Shown here in pieces: positions 1 through 6,708 of a stretch of DNA of 23,468 nt (position 1 is the first letter of the stretch; every line of letters begins with the position of its first letter). The translations under genes were made by a program, and so were the position numbers. The notes beneath the pieces are model-generated. The model made no database searches. It saw only the letters and a program-made list of their open reading frames with translations, and was not told the DNA's origin. This DNA is from Candidatus Pelearchaeum sp. (GTDB lineage: Archaea; Thermoproteota; Nitrososphaeria_A; Caldarchaeales; Caldarchaeaceae): contig WAQC01000138.1 of the NCBI GenBank assembly GCA_015520425.1, forward strand, positions 1-23,468, written 5' to 3'.

Positions 1-636
1 GCAGAGTTTATACTGTTGGCTAAGCTTTTCACCAAAAAGCCTTATATAAAATTCTTCACAACAGCCAAGGACGCAGTAAATGCTAGCGAGGAGGCTGGCC
101 GTTCATTCCTCGTTATCCTCCTACCGCTAAAGAAAGATAAACCTCCCGATGTTATCTGGGGTGAGCTGAAAAGCTCTGCTCGCGGCATTGAGAGGGCATT
201 AACAAGTAGGAAGATTGAGGTCTGGCGATGGGACGTTTGGAGCGACGAGAAGAGCAAAGCTGTAATCATGTATGAGCTGGCAAGCAACGAGCTACCCAGA
301 ATATATCTACATCAGGGACCAGAGGTTTATCGCGAGCAGGCGCTTGACTTCATTGATAGGCACTTAAGCAGTAAAACCACTGTTGCTGGTCCGTGGATAT
401 GGGGGGATAGGCTATATGTAGCTAAGCGTCGTGAAGAGGTGAGGGTTGATGAATTACTTAGGAAGTTGCTAACCAGCGGTGAGGTTAAGATAGCTCACGG
501 TCTTAAGAAAGAGTTTGATGAATGTAAGATAATTACAAATCTTGAGGAGTTATATAGGTTGGTGAATGGAGAGAAAGAACTAATAACTTTTGTAAGGGGG
601 TTTTTATGTGCTCGTCCAAGCTTTCTTCAACGATAA
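1..636 (+). CDS. cca: CCA-adding enzyme (tRNA nucleotidyltransferase, archaeal class I), C-terminal part
   Basis: The reading frame is open from base 1, so this is the 3' part of a longer gene cut by the window edge; a TTG at 16 need not be the real start. The visible 211 residues match the body and tail regions of archaeal class I CCA-adding enzymes: PPDVIWGELKSS, a WSDEKSKAVIMYEL block, HQGPEVY, GPWIWGDRLYVAKRR, and a C-terminal segment ending ARPSFL. The family adds or repairs the CCA end of tRNA using CTP and ATP without a nucleic acid template. The nucleotidyltransferase head with its catalytic aspartates would lie upstream and is not visible. The gene end overlaps the next gene by 31 bases, so the two are probably co-transcribed. 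Recognition is from remembered family motifs and is fairly firm. Confidence 0.85.
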   Translation, partial: AEFILLAKLFTKKPYIKFFTTAKDAVNASEEAGRSFLVILLPLKKDKPPDVIWGELKSSARGIERALTSRKIEVWRWDVWSDEKSKAVIMYELASNELPRIYLHQGPEVYREQALDFIDRHLSSKTTVAGPWIWGDRLYVAKRREEVRVDELLRKLLTSGEVKIAHGLKKEFDECKIITNLEELYRLVNGEKELITFVRGFLCARPSFLQR

Positions 637-1397
637 TAGAAATTGATAAAGCCTTGGATAAGTTTAATGATATTGATTTCTCGTTAATGGCTTATCCTGA
701 TTGCTCTAAGGAGCTCATTATGAAACGTATAGAGAAACTGCACACTATGGGAGTTGAGGCTTTGTATCTTAGTGTTGATGATAAGGGAAGACTTTCACCC
801 ACATTAGTCGGCAAGGGAGGTAGAGGTCTTGTTTTCCTATGCAAAGCATGTGGTGTTGAGCATGTAGTAAAGCTCAGAAGAACAGACGCCGCAGTATCAA
901 GTTTCCAGCATGAAGCAAACATGCAAACCTATGCCAACAAGTTGTGTATAGGCCCCAGACTCGTAGCATGGGATGATGATATACTGTTAATGGAGTATAT
1001 TAAGGGTGAGAACCTATCTTCATTCCTGTTAAAACACCATTCACTTAACAAACTCCGTCAAATATTCAGTCATCTTCTAATTCAATGCTTTATCCTTGAT
1101 ATTGGTGGTTTAGACCATGGCCAGCTTAGTGATGCTTCAAAACATGTTATAGTAACGCAGCAGGGTAATGCGGTTATAGTGGATTTTAGCCACTCCTCCA
1201 TTCGTAGAAAACCTAGGAATGTTACGCAGTTAGCTTCCTATATTAAGCTAGTAACAGCACGTTTTGGACTCTGTTTCCATCATAAAGAGAATTTAAATGA
1301 GATACTCCGCGAGTATAAGTGCTCTCCTTCTGTCGCTGCTTTTGATAGAGTATTGGAGGGGCTAGACTTGGGTGTTACCACTGCTCGTAGTGTATGA
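606..1397 (+). CDS. Predicted Ser/Thr protein kinase, archaeal COG2112 type
   Basis: A 263-residue protein. It has a glycine-rich loop (VGKGGRGLVFLC), a lysine in VVKLRRTDA, an acidic helix region (FQHEANM), a hinge-like segment (LLMEYIKGENL), a catalytic-loop equivalent (GGLDHGQLSDASKHVIV) and a metal-binding DFSHSS in place of DFG, followed by KPRNVTQLASYI. This set matches the small archaeal kinases of COG2112, which lack a classical HRD loop. Substrates are unknown for the family. I recall HGEL rather than HGQL as usual in the catalytic loop, so a Glu-to-Gln change here is possible but unverified. The ATG at 606 follows a GGGGG run at about 596-600 and lies inside the end of cca, which suggests translational coupling. 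The 3' end overlaps the convergent nitroreductase gene by 23 bases. Confidence 0.8.
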   Translation: MCSSKLSSTIIEIDKALDKFNDIDFSLMAYPDCSKELIMKRIEKLHTMGVEALYLSVDDKGRLSPTLVGKGGRGLVFLCKACGVEHVVKLRRTDAAVSSFQHEANMQTYANKLCIGPRLVAWDDDILLMEYIKGENLSSFLLKHHSLNKLRQIFSHLLIQCFILDIGGLDHGQLSDASKHVIVTQQGNAVIVDFSHSSIRRKPRNVTQLASYIKLVTARFGLCFHHKENLNEILREYKCSPSVAAFDRVLEGLDLGVTTARSV

Positions 1398-1896
1398 TTT
1401 CTTTTAATGGTCTTCTGCCGAGTTTCTCAGGCTTCTCGGCTGGTTTTCCTATCGGGATTATTCCTATCGGCCTCACTTCGCGGGGTAGGTTGAGGACCCG
1501 CGATACCTCTTCATCGTCAAATGCCCCAACGAAGCACGCTCCTAACCCAAGGTTTGTACAGGCAAGCAATATGAGCATAGACGCAAAAGCGCCGTCTATT
1601 ATGCTGTAGAAGTCCCTTCCCCTCTTGCCGTAGCGCCAGACGTTTCTCCTGGTGTCGGAGCAAACCACAACTACGACTGGAGCCTGTGCTATGAACATCT
1701 GGTTTAAAGCCGCGCGTGCTAGTTTTCGTTTCTGCTCAGCGCTACGAACTATTATGAACTCCTGCGGCTGTAAATGCCCCGCACTGGGGCTGCGATGCGC
1801 CACCTCAAGAATTTTCATCACAACATCATTAGGAATCGGCTCGTCTGCAAACTCCCTAACCATTCTACGCCGCGCGACAACCTGTATAAATTCCAT
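1375..1896 (-). CDS. Nitroreductase family FMN-dependent oxidoreductase
   Basis: A 173-residue protein with the hallmarks of the small nitroreductase fold. The N-terminal RRRMVREFADEPIP segment binds FMN phosphate, RSPSAGHLQPQEFIIV is the second FMN-contact region, and a C-terminal GLGACFVGAF...LNLPREVRPIGIIPIGKP block is typical of the family. Members reduce nitro compounds, flavins or quinones with NAD(P)H as dimers in the cytoplasm; the natural substrate cannot be told from sequence. The length is normal for the compact archaeal branch. It starts at ATG 1896, with a second ATG at 1900 in another frame. It is transcribed away from the folate-type gene at 1971, sharing a 74-base divergent promoter region, and converges on the kinase gene with a 23-base overlap. 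Confidence 0.85.
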   Translation of the reverse strand: MEFIQVVARRRMVREFADEPIPNDVVMKILEVAHRSPSAGHLQPQEFIIVRSAEQKRKLARAALNQMFIAQAPVVVVVCSDTRRNVWRYGKRGRDFYSIIDGAFASMLILLACTNLGLGACFVGAFDDEEVSRVLNLPREVRPIGIIPIGKPAEKPEKLGRRPLKEIIHYEQW

Positions 1897-1970
1897 ACAT
1901 AGTATAGGGATGTGGTGAGAAATAAGTTAATCTCAATCTTAGACCATAATCTATTAGAGGTGTGGAGTGA

Positions 1971-2699
1971 ATGGGTGATAATTCGCGTGAAGTTAAACAC
2001 TCTATACGTGAGCATGTATGGAGGCTGTTGGAAGAGGAGGGTGTAGCCGCATTTCCGCTACCAGTGAGGGGAAGGATTCCGAATTTTAAAGGAGCTGAGA
2101 GGGCCGCCGCCCAGTTATGCTCCACCAAAGAATACGCGGCAGCTCGTGTTGTTAAGGTTAATCCAGACTCACCACAACGAGAAGTCAGGCTCCGTTGTTT
2201 AATAGATAATAAGATTCTCATAATGCCCACACCACGCCTCCGCGATGGTTTTCTTCTAATACACCCATCTAGAATACCTAGGAATAGACTAAGAGAAGCA
2301 GCCACCATAAAAGGCGCATTCGTTTATGGTAGGAAGACGCAGCCAGGCGAGCTACCAGATATAGACCTGATAGTCATAGGCTCGGTAGCGGTAAGTAAGC
2401 ATGGTGATAGAATTGGAAAGGGTGAAGGATACGCCGAGCTTGAATATGGCATATTACGCGAATTTGGAAAAGTTTCAGAGAACACACCAATCTATACTAC
2501 CGTACATGAACTTCAGATAGTTGAAAGCATACCACGCGAGCCTTATGATGTTACCGTTGATGCTATATTCACACCCTCGCGAACGATAGCTATTAAAGTA
2601 GAGAGGAATAGGCCGCCTGGTATCTTATGGGATTTGCTTCCTCAGCAGAAGATTAGAGAGATACCACTTTTAGAGCAGCTTTATAGGGAGCGTGGATAG
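1971..2699 (+). CDS. 5-formyltetrahydrofolate cyclo-ligase family protein
   Basis: A 242-residue protein of the COG0212 family. The strongest signature is GDRIGKGEGYAELEYGIL, matching the conserved G-x-G-G/E-G-Y-x-D/E stretch of 5-formyl-THF cyclo-ligases, with IDLIVIGSVAVS just before it and a YDVTVDAIFTP segment near the end. Characterised members convert 5-formyl-THF to 5,10-methenyl-THF with ATP. Archaeal homologues often diverge, and the physiological substrate here may be another pterin or a thiamine-related compound. The ATG at 1971 follows an AGAGGTGTGG purine-rich site at about 1956-1965. The ROK kinase starts three bases after its stop, so the two are probably one operon. Family assignment is firm, exact reaction less so. 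Confidence 0.8.
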   Translation: MGDNSREVKHSIREHVWRLLEEEGVAAFPLPVRGRIPNFKGAERAAAQLCSTKEYAAARVVKVNPDSPQREVRLRCLIDNKILIMPTPRLRDGFLLIHPSRIPRNRLREAATIKGAFVYGRKTQPGELPDIDLIVIGSVAVSKHGDRIGKGEGYAELEYGILREFGKVSENTPIYTTVHELQIVESIPREPYDVTVDAIFTPSRTIAIKVERNRPPGILWDLLPQQKIREIPLLEQLYRERG

Positions 2700-2702
2700 G
2701 AT

Positions 2703-3632
2703 ATGGAGCTAGTAGCCGCTCTTGATATAGGCGCATCATGGACGCGAGTAGCCGCTGCTAGGCCTTCGGGAGAGCTTCTCGCATATCATACATATCCAAC
2801 ACCACGCGACTCGGATGAGATACAACGTCTAATCTCCAGTAGCTTAAACAACCTCAAATCTGAGGTAAGCGTTTCAGAGTTCCGCGCAGTCGGAATAGCT
2901 TCCGTTGGGCCGTTATCAGCAAGAGACGGCATGATACTGGGCGCACCGAACATAGGCAGAGTTAGAGTTAGCGTGGGCGATGCCGTAAGGCGCGTTCATG
3001 ACGGGTTAATAGTCATGCTTAACGACTGTAACGCTGCTGTTCTTGGGGAACGAGTCTTTGGAGCAGGCCGCGGAGCACGTAACATAGCATACGTAACCAT
3101 AAGCACTGGGATAGGTGGAGGGGCCATAGTTGATGACACCCTCCTCCTGGGGAAAGACGGTAATGCCGCAGAAGTTGGACACACAGTCGTGGATTACAAG
3201 TATAATGTTAGATGCGGATGCGGGGGCTATGGTCATTGGGAGTCGTTCTGCTCAGGGCGGGGACTTCTACGCCTAGCGCGGCTCGTTCTCGGAAGCAAAC
3301 ACGCGAAGAAGTGGAGAAAACCCGAGCAACTCTTTGCTGATGCGCGGCGTAGAGACAAGAAGGCTCTCAAACTCCTTGAAGAAGCAGCTAAAATAAACGC
3401 TGCGGGATTCGCGAATGTCATAAACTCATTTGACCCAGAAGTTATGACAATCGGAGGCAGCGTAGCGCTTAATAACACAAGCCTAGTTATAGACTGGGCT
3501 GTACGCTATCTGAGGCGCTATATACTCAATAGGCCCCCTATCATTATGCCCACACCTCTAGGCGAGAAGGCACCTCTGATGGGGGCTGTGGCCGCCGCTC
3601 TCAACCCTATTGAAGAGGCTATAGTTAGGTAG
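2703..3632 (+). CDS. ROK family sugar kinase (glucokinase-like)
   Basis: A 309-residue protein with the ROK layout. An N-terminal phosphate-binding ALDIGASWTRVA is followed by LNDCNAAVLGE with the catalytic Asp, the glycine-rich TISTGIGGGAIVD, and a metal-binding segment EVGHTVVDYK...CGCGGYGHWE. It ends with a PLMGAVAAAL helix. The zinc motif reads CxCGxxGHWE, with His in place of the third Cys seen in bacterial ROK proteins; I recall this as common in archaeal ROK glucokinases. The likely reaction is ATP-dependent phosphorylation of glucose or a related hexose at the start of glycolysis. Three bases separate it from the upstream folate-type gene. Sugar specificity cannot be read from sequence. 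Confidence 0.85.
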   Translation: MELVAALDIGASWTRVAAARPSGELLAYHTYPTPRDSDEIQRLISSSLNNLKSEVSVSEFRAVGIASVGPLSARDGMILGAPNIGRVRVSVGDAVRRVHDGLIVMLNDCNAAVLGERVFGAGRGARNIAYVTISTGIGGGAIVDDTLLLGKDGNAAEVGHTVVDYKYNVRCGCGGYGHWESFCSGRGLLRLARLVLGSKHAKKWRKPEQLFADARRRDKKALKLLEEAAKINAAGFANVINSFDPEVMTIGGSVALNNTSLVIDWAVRYLRRYILNRPPIIMPTPLGEKAPLMGAVAAALNPIEEAIVR

Positions 3633-3638
3633 CTTGCG

Positions 3639-3647
3639 TTTATATGG
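3639..3647 (+). promoter_or_regulatory. TATA box for ribosomal protein S4
   Basis: The sequence TTTATATGG lies about 40 bases before the ATG at 3683. It would place a transcript start near 3667 and give S4 its own promoter just after the ROK gene. It also overlaps the alternative upstream ATG at 3644, which argues against that start. The assignment rests on position and composition only. Confidence 0.45.
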
Positions 3648-3682
3648 CGGGTTGCCAAGCCAACCTTAAGGGTATTAGGGCT

Positions 3683-4180
3683 ATGGGAGACCCGAAGAGG
3701 CAGCGGAAGAAGTACGAGACTCCACGCCATCCGTGGAGAGCTGAGGTTCTGGCCGAGGAGCTTAGGCTGGTCGGCGAGTATGGGCTGAGGAATAAGCGCG
3801 AGCTATGGCGCGCCGCGAGCAAACTTAGGAAATACAGGTCTCTAGCACGCTCCCTCTTCATAATGACGGGCGAACGCAGGAGGCAGGAAGAGGCCAAGCT
3901 ACTCGGAAAGCTCTATAGACTAGGCCTCCTCCCAGAGGGCGCGATACTGGATGACGTGCTAAGGCTCACTGTTAGGGATTTCCTTGAGAGGCGTCTTCAG
4001 ACTATGGTTTATAGGATGGGGCTTGCCAGAACTCCTTACCAGGCGCGGCAGTTCATAGTCCACGGCCATGTTTATGTGGGTGATAGGAAGGTGCGGTCTC
4101 CAGGTTATCATGTTATGCGTGGTGAGGAGGAGCAGATTAGGCTCGCCCTTCCCGTGAAAGCGGAGGCCGCCGGCTCTTAG
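3683..4180 (+). CDS. rps4: 30S ribosomal protein S4 (uS4)
   Basis: Archaeal uS4, 165 residues from ATG 3683. The start was chosen because archaeal S4 proteins begin MGDPK followed by KYETPRHPW, exactly as seen here. A longer version from ATG 3644 would add 13 residues unlike the family and would begin inside the likely TATA box. The S4 RNA-binding domain is clear in LARTPYQARQFIVHGHVYV followed by DRKVRSPGYHV. The protein binds 16S rRNA early in small-subunit assembly. In most archaea S4 sits in an S13-S4-S11-RpoD order. Here a sugar kinase precedes it and an inverted gene separates it from S11. Its 3' end overlaps that convergent gene by 44 bases. Confidence 0.95.
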   Translation: MGDPKRQRKKYETPRHPWRAEVLAEELRLVGEYGLRNKRELWRAASKLRKYRSLARSLFIMTGERRRQEEAKLLGKLYRLGLLPEGAILDDVLRLTVRDFLERRLQTMVYRMGLARTPYQARQFIVHGHVYVGDRKVRSPGYHVMRGEEEQIRLALPVKAEAAGS

Positions 4181-4772
4181 AGATTGTTATCTCCACAATA
4201 CCATTATTCCTTACCACACTTACTATAGTGTCTCTATCAATTCTAAAGCTTCTAGAGAAGCTCCAGCCATTCCAATCCCAAGAAATTTTAACAGAATCCA
4301 CATTATGCTGGACTTTAACCTCCTCATCAGGCACGCCTCGTGTCTCCACGATTATGTGCATGGTCTCCTCGGTTTCCTCAATCTCTATGAGCGGCTCGCG
4401 CGACATAATAACATATCGTAATATCTGCTCTTCATCGTAGAATTCATCTGGCTTTACGGGCTTACGGTAAAAATATCCCTCATCAACCCCATGCCAGTAT
4501 CTAATCCTCTTCTCTCCCATCCTCCAGCAGAGATTAACCACACGGCCAAGCCGTATTGCTGGGAAATCCACAATCCCCACACCCACATCGCGGAGAATAC
4601 AGCCAGTCTCCTCAATCTCCTTAAGTATCTTGTTAATCTCCGCGCGGAGCGAGTCGCTAGCTTCATAAGGCTCGCGCTGAGCTATCGCTACTTTTTCACG
4701 AAGCTTCATGATACGCGACTCTATGAATGGAATGAGCTGCTGCGCTTGCTGTATTGTGAAGAAAACAGGCAG
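4137..4772 (-). CDS. DUF2203 domain fused to an Hsp20/CS-like domain, apparent CTG start
   Basis: The first in-frame ATG is at 4709 (190 residues), but homology continues upstream. The codons before it read PVFFTIQQAQQLIPFIESRI, matching the FT-x-E-A-x-x-LLP opening of DUF2203 proteins. A stop lies at 4776-4778. The only usual-like start between is CTG at 4772, preceded by GGGTGA with eight bases between, giving 211 residues. The DUF2203 part continues through GCILRDVGVGIVDFPA and NLCWRMGEKRIRYWHG to about residue 115. The last 85 residues (LIEIEETEETMHIIVETRGV, VKISWDWNG, NNGIVEITI) resemble an alpha-crystallin/Hsp20 or CS beta-sandwich with an I-x-I-like end. DUF2203 function is unknown; the Hsp20 part suggests protein binding. 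It overlaps S4 and is divergent from S11. Confidence 0.7.
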   Translation of the reverse strand: MPVFFTIQQAQQLIPFIESRIMKLREKVAIAQREPYEASDSLRAEINKILKEIEETGCILRDVGVGIVDFPAIRLGRVVNLCWRMGEKRIRYWHGVDEGYFYRKPVKPDEFYDEEQILRYVIMSREPLIEIEETEETMHIIVETRGVPDEEVKVQHNVDSVKISWDWNGWSFSRSFRIDRDTIVSVVRNNGIVEITISKSRRPPLSREGRA

Positions 4773-4785
4773 CTCTCAACTCACC
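4767..4785 (-). promoter_or_regulatory. Shine-Dalgarno site and CTG start of the DUF2203-Hsp20 gene
   Basis: Read on the minus strand, GGGTGA is followed by eight bases (GTTGAGAG) and then CTG at 4772-4770. GGTGA is the core of the archaeal ribosome binding site and the spacing is ideal. The in-frame TGA just upstream excludes any earlier start. Confidence 0.5.
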
Positions 4786-4855
4786 CTTTCTTAACAGCCT
4801 TTCAACGGTTAAGCGTGCTGATAAAGGTAGTGCTAGACCACCAAGCCAGGTTAGC

Positions 4856-4864
4856 CTTAATAAT
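4856..4864 (+). promoter_or_regulatory. Likely TATA box for ribosomal protein S11
   Basis: CTTAATAAT lies about 33 bases before the S11 ATG, predicting a very short leader. No GGTGA-type ribosome binding site precedes the ATG, which fits near-leaderless expression from an own promoter. This is expected if S11 is cut off from S4 by the inverted gene. Confidence 0.4.
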
Positions 4865-4892
4865 AGCCATTTAGAACAGCCCTATCAGCGAA

Positions 4893-5309
4893 ATGAGCCA
4901 GGAGACTGGACAGGCACAGCAGCCGAAGCTCAGATGGGGAGTCGTCCATATCTACAGTAGCTATAACAACATAATCGTTCATGTTACAGACCTTACTGGA
5001 GCCGAGACTATAGCCAGAGCCAGCGGCGGAATGTTTGTTGATGCTGGCAGGCTTGAGCCCACACCATACGCGGGTATGAGAGCAGCCGCCTACGCTATGG
5101 AGCAGGCGAAGCAGGCGGGGATAAACGCCGTACACATAAGAGTTAGAGCACCAGGAGGAGTGAAGTCAAGAACACCAGGCCCAGCAACGCAGGCTGCGAT
5201 AAGAACCATAGCCAGGTCAGGCGTTATGATAGGCAGGATAGAAGATGTAACGCCTATCCCGCATGATAGTGTGCGTAAGAAAGGCGGTAGAAGGGGCAGG
5301 AGGGTCTAG
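4893..5309 (+). CDS. rps11: 30S ribosomal protein S11 (uS11)
   Basis: Archaeal uS11, 138 residues, with the family core RWGVVHIYSSYNNIIVHVTD, GAETIARASGGM, AAYAMEQAKQAGI, the RVRAPGG...TPGPATQAAIRTIARSG segment and a basic tail VRKKGGRRGRRV. It binds the platform of the small subunit near the decoding region together with uS7 and eS1. The ATG at 4893 fits the family's N-terminal length. In archaea S11 normally follows S4 directly and precedes rpoD and L18e-L13-S9. Here it stands alone, followed by a cupin gene on the other strand. The stop codons of the two genes overlap within one CTAG at 5306-5309. Confidence 0.95.
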   Translation: MSQETGQAQQPKLRWGVVHIYSSYNNIIVHVTDLTGAETIARASGGMFVDAGRLEPTPYAGMRAAAYAMEQAKQAGINAVHIRVRAPGGVKSRTPGPATQAAIRTIARSGVMIGRIEDVTPIPHDSVRKKGGRRGRRV

Positions 5310-5659
5310 CCCTCCTCATCAGCTTGACTAACCTCATCGGCGAAGTCCTTTCTAGGCGGGACAAACACATCAACAACTAGGCAGTCTTGTTTTGCCGTGA
5401 ACGCATGCCGCTCATTAGACTCTATGACGTAAGAATCCCCGCCTACAACCTCTATCTCCCCCCTCTCGGTGGTGAATACACCTTTTCCATCTATGATTAT
5501 TCCCAACTGCTCTTCAGGATGGCTATGCATGGGAACGCTTGCCCCCGCCTTTATCTCGTAGAGAACCACCATACAGTCTTTAGATGTGCCTAGAACCTTT
5601 CGTCTAACTCCTTCGCCAACCACATGCCAATCCTTTGATGCTGCTCTCCAAACCTTCAA
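5306..5659 (-). CDS. Small single-domain cupin protein
   Basis: A 117-residue single cupin. Motif 1 reads GASVPMHSHPEEQLGIIIDG, with two His and a Glu/Gln as likely metal ligands. Motif 2 is GDSYVIESNERHAF, with the last metal His. Small cupins of this type can be isomerases, dioxygenases or sugar-binding regulators, and the function cannot be assigned. The start is TTG at 5659, supported by a GGTGA site six bases upstream (ribosome binding region about 5666-5670), so a near-consensus site selects a non-ATG start. It is divergent from moaC with about 80 bases between, and its stop codon overlaps that of S11. Confidence 0.75.
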   Translation of the reverse strand: MKVWRAASKDWHVVGEGVRRKVLGTSKDCMVVLYEIKAGASVPMHSHPEEQLGIIIDGKGVFTTERGEIEVVGGDSYVIESNERHAFTAKQDCLVVDVFVPPRKDFADEVSQADEEG

Positions 5660-5741
5660 ACCTGCTCACCACTCGTAAATTCCTTTATTTCACGACAATA
5701 GATAAGACTTAAGTAAGCACATAATCTCTTTCCTGTTTGGC

Positions 5742-6194
5742 ATGAGTATAAAGCAGGTGGATATATCGCGGAAACGCCCTATTCGCCGCGAGGCTTTCGC
5801 TAAGGGGATTATAAGGCTTAAACCCAGCACAATCAAGCTAATACGCGAAGGCGCGCTGGAGAAGGGTGATGCGCTCCAGCTAGCGCGTATAGCTGGTATA
5901 ATGGCGGCCAAGATGACACCTCAGCTCCTCCCGTTATGCCATCCCCTAAGGCTGGAAGCCGTAGATATAACAACACAACTAGGAGAGGACTATGTTGAAG
6001 TTAGGTCCCATGTAATAGCTACCGAGAAGACGGGAGTGGAAATGGAAGCCCTTACAGCAGTTTCGGCTGCTTTGCTAAATATCTGGGATGTGGTAAAGCA
6101 GTATGAGAAGGACGAGAAGGGACAGTATCCCAGCACAAGCATAGCAGAGATTAGGGTAGAGCTGAAGGTGAAGCATGAGGATGAAGGCGCCTGA
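5742..6194 (+). CDS. moaC: Cyclic pyranopterin monophosphate synthase MoaC
   Basis: MoaC, 150 residues. Signatures are the MAAKMTPQLLPLCHPL segment with the active-site His, TGVEMEALTAVSAALLNIWD, and VVKQYEKDEKGQYP with the conserved lysines and aspartate. With MoaA it converts GTP-derived 3',8-cyclo-dihydro-GTP to cyclic pyranopterin monophosphate, the first intermediate of the molybdenum/tungsten cofactor. The length matches archaeal MoaC. It begins at ATG 5742 after an AT-rich divergent region and overlaps moaB by 20 bases, so the two are translationally coupled. MoaA is not in the window. Confidence 0.93.
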   Translation: MSIKQVDISRKRPIRREAFAKGIIRLKPSTIKLIREGALEKGDALQLARIAGIMAAKMTPQLLPLCHPLRLEAVDITTQLGEDYVEVRSHVIATEKTGVEMEALTAVSAALLNIWDVVKQYEKDEKGQYPSTSIAEIRVELKVKHEDEGA

Positions 6195-6702
6195 AGAGCA
6201 TAGACATAAAGCCCCCAAGGAGTTGAAGATAGCCATCTTCACAGCAAGCACATCACGCTATGAGAAGAAAAAACGCGGAGAAGCGTTTAGAGATGAAACA
6301 GGAGAGAAATCCCAAGAGATACTAAGGAAACTTGGCTACACTGTTGATTATCTAGGGGTTGTGAATGATGATATAGTTATGATTCGGCATATGTTGCTTG
6401 AGACTCTGAATAGAGACTATGATGTGATTATTATTAATGGTGGAACAGGCTTAGCTAAGCGGGACGTCACCATAGAAGCTGTAGAGCCTTTCTTGGAGAA
6501 GCGCATGGATGGCTTTGGCGAGATTGTAAGGTTGGAGAGCTATAAGAGAATAGGTGCTGCTGCCGCCATGACACGCGCAATAGCTGGCGTTTTTCGCGGT
6601 AAGGTGATTATGGCCCTGCCAGGCTCTCCAGACGCCGCAGAGACCGCGCTCACAATCTTTGGAAAAGAACTTCCTCACATGGTCTTTATAGCAAGGAGCT
6701 AG
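6175..6702 (+). CDS. moaB: Molybdenum cofactor biosynthesis protein MoaB/MogA family
   Basis: A 175-residue MoaB/MogA-fold protein: IAIFTASTSR-like opening (KIAIFTASTS), IIINGGTGLAKRDVTIEAVEP with the molybdopterin-binding GGTG, FGEIVRLESYKRIGAAAAMTR, and GKVIMALPGSPDAAETAL. In archaea a MoaB of this kind adenylylates molybdopterin before metal insertion. ATG codons at 6175 and 6181 are both possible; the first is used here. It overlaps the end of moaC and is followed after six bases by the metallo-hydrolase gene, forming a tight run of genes. Confidence 0.9.
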   Translation: MRMKAPEEHRHKAPKELKIAIFTASTSRYEKKKRGEAFRDETGEKSQEILRKLGYTVDYLGVVNDDIVMIRHMLLETLNRDYDVIIINGGTGLAKRDVTIEAVEPFLEKRMDGFGEIVRLESYKRIGAAAAMTRAIAGVFRGKVIMALPGSPDAAETALTIFGKELPHMVFIARS

Positions 6703-6708
6703 ACTGGG

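Noticed and set aside
1865..2308. 147-residue minus-strand reading frame
   Set aside because: It is antisense to the well-supported cyclo-ligase-like gene and has no recognisable motif.
3644..3682. Upstream ATG adding 13 residues to S4
   Set aside because: The added residues do not match archaeal S4, which begins MGDPK, and the ATG falls within the likely TATA box.
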